DNA from: Labyrinthula sp. Ha
Lineage: Eukaryota; Sar; Bigyra; Labyrinthulida; Labyrinthulaceae
Assembly: GCA_015227615.1 (NCBI GenBank)
Contig: JAALGZ010000038.1
Coordinates: 286,728-350,727, forward strand
DNA length: 64,000 nt
Direction of reading: 5' to 3'
Shown: positions 44,015 through 53,686 of the stretch, piece after piece
Layout of the letters: each line of letters starts with the position of its first letter
Position numbering within the stretch: the stretch's first letter is position 1
Position numbers and translations under genes: made by a program
Notes under the pieces: generated by a model
The model's input: only the letters and a program-made list of their open reading frames with translations
Told to the model about the DNA's origin: nothing
Database searches by the model: none

Positions 44015-44908
44015 CTATTCTATGTTTATTTGGGTAACAAAAATGTTTTTACTAATCGTAGAAGATTCGTTTTTCATTGATTTTGTACTTTGGTAGAATG
44101 TTTGGAGATGCTTCTGTAGGATGTTTTCTATGTTTGATACTGACAGAAAAATTATACTGCTAATTTCGTTTTCAGAAGAAATATGCAAAAGCGCACGTAT
44201 AAAGTACCAAGTTAACTCTGGAGGTAAAACATCAAACCAAAACAAGGTACATATATTTCTACAACTGATTGACTTGCAGAATCGCATCAATTTTGAAAAT
44301 GAATCTTCAAAGGAGGTAAAATTACTGTCTAATAAATGAAAAATATCCAGGGGAGCAACCTGATTAACATCCAGATACTGTTGAACTAGATCCTTCTGAT
44401 TTTTTTGGAGTATAAACTTCTTGTGTTCTACGTTTCTTCGCATAGGTCGGGGGATATACTTAAGTTGCTGGTTCCAAGAATATTCATTTACACTTTTATT
44501 CTTCAATAACTCTTCCTCGAAAACCGTTTTGATGTACATAAAGCAACTGAGCTCTTCTTCTGTGTCTGTAGTTTTTATCATCACTTCCTTCCTTGTGTAA
44601 TGATCAGGAACTGCTTCAAGTATATCAAGAAGGTTAATCATTGAATCATTCACCTCAAATATTTCTCCTTTTACAATATTTCCTCCTTGTTTAACTTCCA
44701 TTACATAAGGTGTGTTAAACTGCCCACCAACACTAAACCAGAAATTATTTCTTACAGTTGTTCCCTCTGTAACAAACACAGCTTTTGCATTTGCTAATAA
44801 GCTTGTTATATTTTTGGTTTTACCCAAATCATGAAAATTCTCAGTGTCAAAGAAGAGTCTTGAGTTGTAAAATTTTCGCTTTAGTGTTCCGTAAACAAAA
44901 ATCTTCAT
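44015..44908 (-). CDS. AIG2/gamma-glutamylcyclotransferase-like protein with a novel C-terminal extension
   Basis: 297 residues from ATG 44908. Residues 1-150 are the cyclotransferase-like fold: FVYGTLKRKFYN at 4-15 is the substrate-loop signature (VYGTLKxGxxN), GEIFEV follows at 81-86, and DILEAVPDHYTRKEV at 95-109 carries the catalytic Glu98. Family members release 5-oxoproline from gamma-glutamyl amides. After about 150 come roughly 145 residues unlike the family, beginning PRPMRRNVEHKKF, with hydrophobic helices (LFWFDVLPPELTWYFIRALLHIS) and a Ser/Lys-rich tail. I do not recognise that part. A CACGTG box lies 4 bp before the ATG. Confidence 0.72.
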   Translation of the reverse strand: MKIFVYGTLKRKFYNSRLFFDTENFHDLGKTKNITSLLANAKAVFVTEGTTVRNNFWFSVGGQFNTPYVMEVKQGGNIVKGEIFEVNDSMINLLDILEAVPDHYTRKEVMIKTTDTEEELSCFMYIKTVFEEELLKNKSVNEYSWNQQLKYIPRPMRRNVEHKKFILQKNQKDLVQQYLDVNQVAPLDIFHLLDSNFTSFEDSFSKLMRFCKSISCRNICTLFWFDVLPPELTWYFIRALLHISSENEISSIIFLSVSNIENILQKHLQTFYQSTKSMKNESSTISKNIFVTQINIE

Positions 44909-44912
44909 TTGC

Positions 44913-44918
44913 CACGTG
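44913..44918. promoter_or_regulatory. CACGTG palindrome in a 110-bp head-to-head spacer
   Basis: GCCACGTGGT sits immediately upstream of the GGCT-like ATG (44908) and 101 bp before the opposite ATG (45019). CACGTG is the core of E-box/G-box sites bound by bHLH or bZIP factors elsewhere. Regulatory use here is inference. Confidence 0.3.
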
Positions 44919-45018
44919 GTGTTAAAATGAAACTGAAACTACTTGTGTTTATTAACAATCAATGTATATTTTTGTGGTGAAAACTGTTACTTTCACTAAT
45001 CTGTTCCTATTCTCCACA

Positions 45019-45364
45019 ATGTTTAAGTTTTGGCGCAAAAGAGGCGAAACGACGGAAAAGACTACCTTATTAGATGAAGAAGAAGACTTAACAGCATTAG
45101 ATGATTACAGTCTAGAGGAATATATTCGGTCGAGTTATGACATAATTGCGCCGACAAAGTATCCAGTTAGGATGGAAAGCAGCACGAAGAAACGAGAAAC
45201 GGTTCATGTAACGGAAGCTGATGGAAAGGCGGCGAAAGTGGTGAATGGGTACACCTTTTCAGGTTGTTTAAGATTTCAGAACACATTATATGCATGCACC
45301 AGAAGAATTTAGAGCCTTGGTAAATGCAACAAAGCGCGATTACAGGACATACTCTCTTGAGTAA
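45019..45364 (+). CDS. Unknown 104-residue acidic protein, two exons
   Basis: Exons 45019-45248 and 45280-45364 join over a 31-nt intron. The protein starts MFKFWRKRGETTEKTTLLDEEED, has a charged, largely hydrophilic body (YSLEEYIRSSYDIIAPTKYP) and ends ...KAAKVVNG|THYMHAPEEFRALVNATKRD... A frame opening 57 bp earlier begins at another ATG (44962) but adds only a hydrophobic stretch within the spacer. No family recognised. The last exon overlaps the first 41 nt of the Roco gene in another frame on the same strand. Even codon use and the in-phase intron argue that it is real. Confidence 0.6.
45249..45279 (+). other. 31-nt intron of the 104-residue gene
   Basis: Begins GTACACCTTT and ends AAGATTTCAG. 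Splicing joins VVNG to THYMHAPEEF in phase. Unspliced, the frame stops after 17 further codons. Confidence 0.65.
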
Positions 45365-47838
45365 ATTTGATTTTAACTGTCACCAAAGGTTCCAGGATCA
45401 TTACTTCCGGGGATTAGCATTTGAACTGCAAAGTTTCGTTTTCAAGCATGTCAAGTTGCATACCCTAACGTGTGTTTTTTTGCTCTGTTAATACTAGTTT
45501 CAATAATTGCAGGTTTGATCCATGCGACGTCAAATTCAAAACAAGCATGAAAAATCTCACTGAAATAAAGTAAACCACCGTGTTCACACTAATTTTAGTT
45601 TTGTAATGGCCAAAGATACGTTGATTCCATTAAATGGCACTTCTTATGTAAGCTGGTTAAAGTTCTTTGTGTCTTCTGCGGCTAATGTTTCACACGTTAC
45701 GTAAAGCTTCCTATTCAATATTGCGAAGGCTAAAATTTACTGGAATTGATGGAAACAGTCTTAATGAGCTTTTAGAGACCTTATCAACCTGCCCAAAGTT
45801 AAGACATGTGAAGTACCCTTCTTAGTTTTGTAACTTTCAGCGTGCAAGAAGTGCTACCGTTTGAAAAAGAAAAAGAATTCACCAGCAATCAAGCAACAGT
45901 TTATTTATTGAAAAAAGTTCTGGCTCGTTGCCATGATCTCGAAATATTTTTGAATATATTCATATTATATTTATTCTTAGGGTTTTTCCAGGACTGACCG
46001 AACTCAATACAATAGATCTAACCCTGTTGCAACCTTTAATAGAAAGTCACCGAAACCTGTATTTTTTCTCTATCACGGAAGATATTTTCTTGTTTCAGCG
46101 CTTTACAGTCAAGAGAATTAAGAAGTTTACCAGGAAGAAACTTCTTCAGCAATACCATACAGATAAACCCATAAATGAATCCAGGCTAGTTTTTCTTGGT
46201 GATGGAAGAAGCGGCAAGACATCTACAATCAAAACCATATGTTACTTTCCCTTTAGTGGCAGAGAGAGGTCAACTGCATTACTGGATTTAAAGTACGTAT
46301 TCAAGATTAACGACTTTAGTAAAGTTTCTAGATATCAGCAATTGATGGAGAGAGTTGAAAACGCATTTTATAGCGAGGACTACAACAGTCCGACTCATAG
46401 TGACCAGGTAGAGAGTTTCGACTTTTCTTTTGAGAGTGAATTGATCGAGGACTTATCCAATAGTAAATTCTTTATCAAAAATCTGTCTATTGTAAATAAA
46501 ACCTCTGAACGTAGCTCAAACGTACAAGTGTATGACTTTGGAGGACAAACTTGTTTTTATGCACTTAATACACTTTTTATGAGCTCATTCAGTGCTTTTG
46601 TTGTGGTTTTTGACACCTCTAGATTTAGTTGCAAACATGTAGAAGCGTTCAAATTCTGGTGTGAAAGTGTCATTGCACACGCTCCTACAGCTCCAGTACT
46701 TTTCGTTGGGACTCATTGGCGAAGATGTTTACAGAAATTAGGAATTCTTGCTTATTCCAACATTACCAACACAATCAACTCTGTCATTGAAAATCTTAAT
46801 GTGGCAATAATACACCGTTCTAAGTTTAGCATTATTAATGGTTACGGGTCGGCTGAGAAATATACAAATCTGTTCTATCCCCTGGAAAATTCAGAGGGAC
46901 CTCAGGCTAGTGGGGCTCCCAGAATTCGAATTGCCATTCGAAATATGTACCATGGTCCTTCTGGTCTATTTTCCCAATGCCCAGCTGTCAAGTTTGCCAC
47001 AATTGTTTTTATGAATTATCTTCAATTAGAGTTTACGCACCTGAGTTTTTGGGATTTCCACAGTAAATGCAAGGACAGTGGGTTTCAAAGCGAGGACATT
47101 GGTGAGATGTTATATATTTTCAAGAAAATTGGGTTAATTATGCACTTTAAAAATATTCCAGGATTGGATGAGAAGTCAGGCTTCGTTATATTATCAATAA
47201 GTTGGTTGGGAAAGGCTTTGAGTACTATAATAAATGACCCAAACTTACACCGTCAAAATTTGAAAGTTTCAATAGGGAATTTCAATGCGTATATGCACCT
47301 TATAGGAACAGGAATTCTCTCGCAAGTACTATTTGAAGATTTGCTTAAACGCTATAGTTCTGAGGAAAAGCATTTTTTTCTGGCTCTCTGTCTTCACTTC
47401 TCAATTCTTGTAAGACATGCAAACTCTACTTCTATGGTGCAAAAATACTGGGTTCCAAGGTTGCTACCGGCACACTCGCTTAGCATTGACGGCATAAGCA
47501 TTATTTTGCCTAGGCAATTTGATTTTTTTCTGGTATCTTCAAGATACATCTCGCTTGAGTTGTTTACCACGGTTTGCTCATCATTCATTAAAATAATTGA
47601 GCCTGGTGACACACCCGAAGAATCTGTACTTTGTTCTAGTTTTTGCAGAATTATTGTTTCCCAGGAGGTTCAGGTCAGTGTTGTGTTTTTTAAAGCCAAA
47701 AGAAAAATTGGGTTTAAAACTCATGGGCCATTCGACATACATAGATTGTTGGGGCTTTGCCACATTTTGATTCTAAAATTATCTCCTATAGAACTTCAGG
47801 TTCACATAGAAGATAGTCTAGCAAAAGCAGCTGAGTAA
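45324..47838 (+). CDS. Roco family GTPase (LRR-Roc-COR), six exons
   Basis: Exons 45324-45469, 45498-45569, 45599-45700, 45729-45812, 45841-45951 and 45981-47838 total 2373 nt, exactly 791 codons (790 residues). Residues 1-190 hold leucine-rich repeats (LHTLTFNNCRFD, NLTEINFVMA, NVSHVTLKFTGIDGNSL, CPKLRHVNV, PGLTELNTIDL). The Roc GTPase has P-loop GDGRSGKTS (245-253) and switch-II DFGGQ (357-361). At the guanine-specificity site it reads THWR (416-419), where Roco/Rab proteins have THxD, so the Asp is missing. The COR dimerisation domain follows to the end. There is no kinase, unlike LRRK proteins. Introns are 28, 29, 28, 28 and 29 nt. Roco proteins are signalling GTPases; the pathway here is unknown. 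Confidence 0.8.
45470..45497 (+). other. 28-nt intron 1 of the Roco gene
   Basis: Begins GTGTGTTTTT and ends AATACTAG. Joins KLHTLT to FNNCRFDPC, completing a leucine-rich repeat. Confidence 0.7.
45570..45598 (+). other. 29-nt intron 2 of the Roco gene
   Basis: Begins GTAAACCACC and ends TAATTTTAG. Joins NLTEI to NFVMAKDTL in phase. Confidence 0.75.
45701..45728 (+). other. 28-nt intron 3 of the Roco gene
   Basis: Begins GTAAAGCTTC and ends TTGCGAAG. Joins AANVSHVT to LKFTGIDGN, restoring LRR spacing. Confidence 0.7.
45813..45840 (+). other. 28-nt intron 4 of the Roco gene
   Basis: Begins GTACCCTTCT and ends ACTTTCAG. Joins CPKLRHVN to VQEVLPFEK. Confidence 0.75.
45952..45980 (+). other. 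29-nt candidate GA-AG intron 5 of the Roco gene
   Basis: Begins GAATATATTC and ends TTATTCTTAG. Length and acceptor fit the other introns, and removal joins HDLEIFL to VFPGLTELN in phase, but the donor is GA, not GT. If unspliced, the frame ends at a TGA near the junction. Confidence 0.5.
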
Positions 47839-50800
47839 ACTTTATGTATCATGTTAATCTATCCCACATATCTGCCTGAACACTAGGCTATAGTTAAATA
47901 TGCCTTTTAACGTGATTCTCGGCTTTCCTGCACTTAGCTACATTTGACTTTTAAGCAGCCAAGGAAACATTAAACAGTAAAAGTCTTAAGAAAAGTTTGG
48001 TTTTTTCTAAAGGTTTATTTTATGATCTATTGTACAAAAGAGCTACATATTCATATTAAGATGCTATTTGCCAGCATCGCCTGGTGCTCATAAAGAGTTC
48101 AATAACGTTAGTTGCGGGCAAGTAAGGTGACTCAATTTCACAATATTTTCACTTCAAGATAAGAAAAATAAATTTTATCAATCAAAAATATAACATATCA
48201 CGTAGCTTGATACTTTTGCGAAAGTATTAATTGAAAATCTATTCTTCTAATTTCTTCTTAAGTAGTAATGGCTTAATATATCTCAATCCTATGTTGCGTT
48301 GCATTTATTAGTTTTAACCGCAGTCGATAGTGCTGGTTACAAGAAGATGGAGAATTTAAGTAACAAAAGATTACTATGATAAAATAAAGTGTGTACGACA
48401 AACTCATTAAGAACATTTTTCTCATTTTTTCTTAAAGGAAACAGAGGTATTCACAGGTAGTAGTTTCATAATAGGCTTTACGCCTTCAAACAATCTAATG
48501 GTACAAAGCATCTCTTTAGGATTATACCTCCAGTTAGAACTTGCAATGAAGATATGACAGAAAGTGTAATGAGAAAAAAGGTTCATATTTCAAAATAATG
48601 GTTAAACAATATACAAAGCATGTTCAAGGAAAGATATTGGAATCAAATTCAACACCTCATGACTCAAAGAAGGTCCAACTATGTTTTGAACCGAAGATGA
48701 GATAATGCGTTGAGACACATCAAACCACTTTCTTAGAATGAGCAGTTTCAAGCAGAATATAGTTAAAAAACAAATCTTTGCAAAAGTTTTCCAAAAATGC
48801 AGATGTAAAAAAGGTTGATGGTATCCACATCGTTGCGCTAACGTTATTCGATTTGTTCTAAGGTTAGGGATAGATGGTATTAAATGCGTGGAACACCAAA
48901 TTGATAATAGATAACAATCTATAACCCAATAAAAAATGTTATTGGGGTATCATTAAATGTGGAATGGAGCGACTTTTGTTACACCGTTATCAGCTTACGC
49001 CGCCCAAGAGAACCATAATCAGAATTTCCTTGGCAGAAAGCCATTGATGAAAACTTTATAATTAGGACTTAAAGAATGATCAACGGAAAGGAGTAAAGCT
49101 CCACCGCACGATTACCAGACCATCACTTGGCTCTGAGAACATTCAAAAACTAGATGTAGATTCTGGTGAAAGAATGAGGCCATGCCCTAATAAAAAGAGA
49201 CTTGGTGACCTGCTTAGGATGTTAGCACTCTGTATAAATTCATCTTTGTGTTTTTCACTATATCATCATACGTTGGTCTTTGGAAATCCAACTTACTACT
49301 ATGCTGAAGAAAGAAATAAAGATAGGTACTGTGACATATGTCCGGCTTAAGATGTTGAATGAGTTTAAAATGGTAGAAAATATGCTGACTGTGTTTGTGC
49401 ATGAGCTAATTAAAGATTCAAGTCAATTTGGGTTATTATTAAAATAGTTAGAAAATTGAGTTGATGAACCTTTGAGACAAAACACGCTTTTTACGTTTAA
49501 TTATATATTGGAAAAAATATTGGTTTCTTTGAGCAAATTCATAGTTACACGACTTCCATCACTGTTTTGTCCCTTAGCACTCGCCGAGGAATTCAGGCAG
49601 CAGTACTACCAAGCTTACTTGATAAGTTTATTCGTTTTCTTCTGAGTATGCACAGAAAAATTAAAAAAATAGATTTGGACTAAACGGAATGATCAAGAAT
49701 CTAGTTGTATGTGTTGACTGCAAAATCTATGCTTCCAGAAGAGCTAAAATACATTTCTTATTTATATGGAACCTATTTTAGCACCAAATTTTTGCAACAT
49801 CTTTTGTTGGCTAAAACTTTTTCTTATGCTAGTTATATCGTGAAAAATACCGAATATTGACTTTTGAGTACTGGATGCGAAAAAAAAGGTTTAATAATAT
49901 TTGTGTTTTCCTTTTAAAAGGCCGTAATATATTTCCACATATTCTCAACTTTGAAGCATATATGTTTTCTTTCTCCAGTTGAAAATTCTTGAATGCAGCT
50001 TCTTTGGAATTTTATTGAGACACACTTCAAAAAGCGCCAATAATTTTGTAGCGTTGAGAGACTTCAAATCAACTCGGTATTAAGAAGGAAAAATAAATCT
50101 CGTCTTAGGAAACCATATCAACTTCAAGAAATAAGCATATTCACGGTCATCTTCTCTAATTCTAAATTATGAGTTGCCTCTATACCAAGAAAAGTCCATT
50201 CAGTAAAACAACTCAAATCTTGTATATGATTGGGAGTTCCATAAATTTTAAATTACTGAGATTCCTGTGCTTTTGCTGAGTGCACAAGTAAAACCTTATG
50301 TCAATTAATGGAATATTTTTCTTGTTATTGTTCTTCAGAATGTAACCAAGATCTTCTAAACTCAAGCGAACGTGTTTATAGTAGCTAATAACCATCAAAA
50401 GCTTAACAATAAAGTAGACTACTTATAAGGTACATAGCTGGGTGTAAACATAGCAAGGAATGTCCATTTGACTTCTCCCTAAGTTTGATCCTAGCATTAC
50501 TCAGTGGATGCTTGTCCTTAACTGTCGAGATAAAATTGGTAATGATGTAGAATGGGACAAAAGAATATAAAGGTTTTCAGTAGATTTAACTGAACAAGAA
50601 TTGTAATTTGTAACAACTTTAGGGAAAGTAAACTCGTCGCTACCTTAATCAAGATTTGAACTTCAGGAAGCCTTATTTTGAGTTTTCCATAATTAATAAG
50701 ATATATGGTAAGAAAAATACAAAATAAAGACAGAGCTCCAAAATAAGCAAATATAAAAACAATTTATTGTGAAATCATTGTTTAAATAGCGTGGGTATGT

Positions 50801-53416
50801 TTCACACGGGCTATGATGTTACTAGTACTGGAATAGTTACGCTCGAGGACCTCACATTTAAAAAACCCTGCAAACTAAGTTAGAAAGTTATACTATAGTT
50901 GTATTTAACCTGACACAACCCATGGAATTTGGTGGTACAAACTAAGTTAGAGAACATTTACGCTGATAGCATTTAAATTGACATAACCCGTGGACATTGA
51001 CACTGCAAAACTTAAGCTAGGTTCCCAATTGTAGTGAACTACCTATGTAAACCATTCAACATTGAATTCTTGTTTAAGATATCTGAAAACTACTTTGAGG
51101 TTACCCATAGGTTAGAATATTCAGCAGTTAGTGATGAAGAGATGATGGTGTCATACCTAAGCGTGTCTTCAATGTTGACATTACGGTTGTGTGTGTTTGC
51201 GAAACTTCAAAAAATTATATTTCAATAGAAGTAGTGCATCTTATACGGAACCTTAATTTTCATTCATTGCATGAAACTTCGGTGAGTTGGATGGAAAGGA
51301 TAAGTTAAAAGAACCTAGATGGTTTCATTTCAGGGTAAACTTATCATCCTTTGAATCAATAAGGGGTCCCAAACTTCAACTACAAAATATTCTCAGATGG
51401 TGTCCACAGCACTTTCCTTAGAGTGGGGGAGGTAAATACAACTATATTACTGTCTCTCTTCACTCCCTAGATATGTGTTTTTATTTAATTTTGAAAACAA
51501 AGGGAGCAAGTTAAAATAACATCCAATCTTAAAAATAAGCACATGTTGATCCACAGTATACCCCCCCCATCAATAGACCTTTATCGTCAACGTTTCCGCT
51601 GGTACCAATGTTCTGTTATAACTTTTTATTCATAGATAAGAAAAAACACTTCAGCTTCTAAGCTTGTGAATGAAATCTCCGGCATTTCTTAAGTCCCTGA
51701 ACCTTGCTTAAATATTCTACACAGCGCAACCCATCCAGCTGAAGGATCAATTACCACAACCTCCGCATAAAACTTGAACTGAGAGGGTTACAAGAATCAA
51801 TGAGTACTTGTCTTTAATGAGGAAGCTACTAGTAATCCTAAGTACATTTTTCCTGTCTTAGATGAAATTTTGATTTTGCAATGATTCTTGAGACAGTATT
51901 TCCACAGCACCATTTATACACAATATCTAAATGTTTTTTGCTTCATCTTGATCATTGTATCATCAGCTTTGAATTAAACTGACGGGAATTTACTTTCTTT
52001 TTCACAGTAAAATTTTTCAAATTAAACCTCGTGGATATAAATCAACGTGTGTAAAAAGTGGTTCTGTGGTGTCATTTACACACAATATCCAACTATTTTT
52101 TTCTTGCTTTGTTGCTTCTTAATCCATGTAAATAATATTCTCTTGTCAGTTTAACCTTGTTTTATTTTATTGTGATATAAACAAATTTTGTCATTTTCTG
52201 TAAATATATTTGGGAAACCGGGTTAACCAAAAGAATAAATGGCGAGCAATACATCTATGCACAAGGTTTCCATCTCCGAATTGAGACTTCTTATTGGTTT
52301 AAAAGTATAATTCGGATTTTGTTAAACTTTATCCCCTCACTACGGGCTTTCCCATACAGGTTTGCTAATACTGGCTTATAGATCTGTTCTTTACTCAATA
52401 GTGAATGGTATAAGACTGAAGTAACTTTGAAGTAAATAAACCGGTTGTATAAACATTGGAATCTCTTCTATATCTCTCACATTTTAGAGAGTAACAGCAT
52501 GACAGAGCATTATATAGGAAAAATGAAATAGATTTTATTTTATTTTGACAGCACTTTAATGATTAAAGGCAGACACTTTCTCTCAAAGCTGAAGCCATTC
52601 AGAAGTACAGTTGTGAAGAACATAAAAAATGGGCTCAAAACCACAGCACCAAGTAAGCGAAACGTATGATAGCGCAGATTAAATAATAATTCTTTCCAGT
52701 TGAAGCGCGTCCTTCTTTATCATCTATTTTTACTATGATATGTCCGATTTTTCTTTAAAAAATTTCAAAAATTACCAAAGAACTTAGAGCCCGGGATCCA
52801 TTGCAACAATGACTAATTCTTACAATCGCAAAAACTCCTGTGAGAATACCCACAACATGAGAAAAACAGACAGCTAAATATGAATGGGGATAGATAATGG
52901 TACAAGACAAAGTTGAAAATTAACAAATTCAGATAAGCTGCTCCCAAGAATCTATCTCAGGAAGCTTAAATTGCGCTTAACTCATCCGGGCAAGAAATCT
53001 ATCATCTCTACGATGCGTAGTCATAATACATGCTCTGTTAAAAAAACAAGTATATTTTCATTTTGTTCGTTTTTTTCTAGTCTTTTGTGTCTCTATTCTA
53101 TAAACTGTATATGTATATATATATATTTAATTTGATTTTCGTTTATTACAACGGTATTAACTAGTGCAATGATAATACTACATACATATTTTGACAAACT
53201 AAAATATGACTGTTCTTATGAAAAAATTCCAAGCTAAGGAGAACAGGAGGAATAGAGCTAGCAGCAAGAAATATTTCAGCAAGAATACGACTTGTTTGGG
53301 TAATAAGACTTAATGCATAGTTCGCTAAGTAATACCATGCCTCATAAAGTACTGTAGAATTCTTTTGGGGGTTTATTCTATCGGCTTTCTTTATTTATGA
53401 TTTATGAGCTAAGAGC
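47839..53416. other. Gene-poor stretch
   Basis: About 5.6 kb with no supported gene. Frames such as 49214-49402 minus and 51034-51228 plus (the latter without ATG) are chance-length. A small tandem repeat at 50871-51021 is listed separately. A C homopolymer lies near 51562-51569 and a TA-rich run near 53112-53127. Confidence 0.5.
50871..51021. repeat. Degenerate 67-68-bp tandem repeat, about 2.3 copies
   Basis: CAAACTAAGTTAGA starts at 50871 and 50938, and a looser CAAAACTTAAGCTAG at 51006. Between them the units share ATTTAACCTGACACAACCC versus ATTTAAATTGACATAACCC. Noncoding and old. Confidence 0.6.
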
Positions 53417-53673
53417 AGTGAGAGAAAAGAAAAGGCGTATACTAAGTAGAGATTTAGATAAGTAGTGATAAAAGTGCAGAAGCTTAAAGTCCAAGTTTAG
53501 AGTTTTAAATTGATGTAAATAATGTCTTCTAACTCGCAGTATTTGTTGAGATACGAGTCAATGAATAATTTGTAAGTTGTGTCTTTGATTGATAGGTTAA
53601 ATGTTAGGCGGTGTTTACAGTAATGTCATACTGTGATATAATAGTATGTAACTATCAAAGGAAGTCTTTGAGT
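53417..53673 (-). repeat. 3' LTR of copia element B
   Basis: The shared block begins AGTGAGAGAAAAG and ends GAAGTCTTTGAGT. On the element strand the termini are ACTCA...TCACT, not the usual TG...CA. Confidence 0.85.
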
Positions 53674-53686
53674 CCATATCTTTTCT

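Noticed and set aside
19053-47838. A reassigned (ciliate-type) genetic code for the whole organism, suggested by tiny introns and by TAA/TAG-broken frames at the right end
   Set aside because: Pol5 (1144 codons), Trm61, the App1-like gene, the lipase and the Roco gene contain no internal TAA or TAG, and several genes here end in TAA or TAG.
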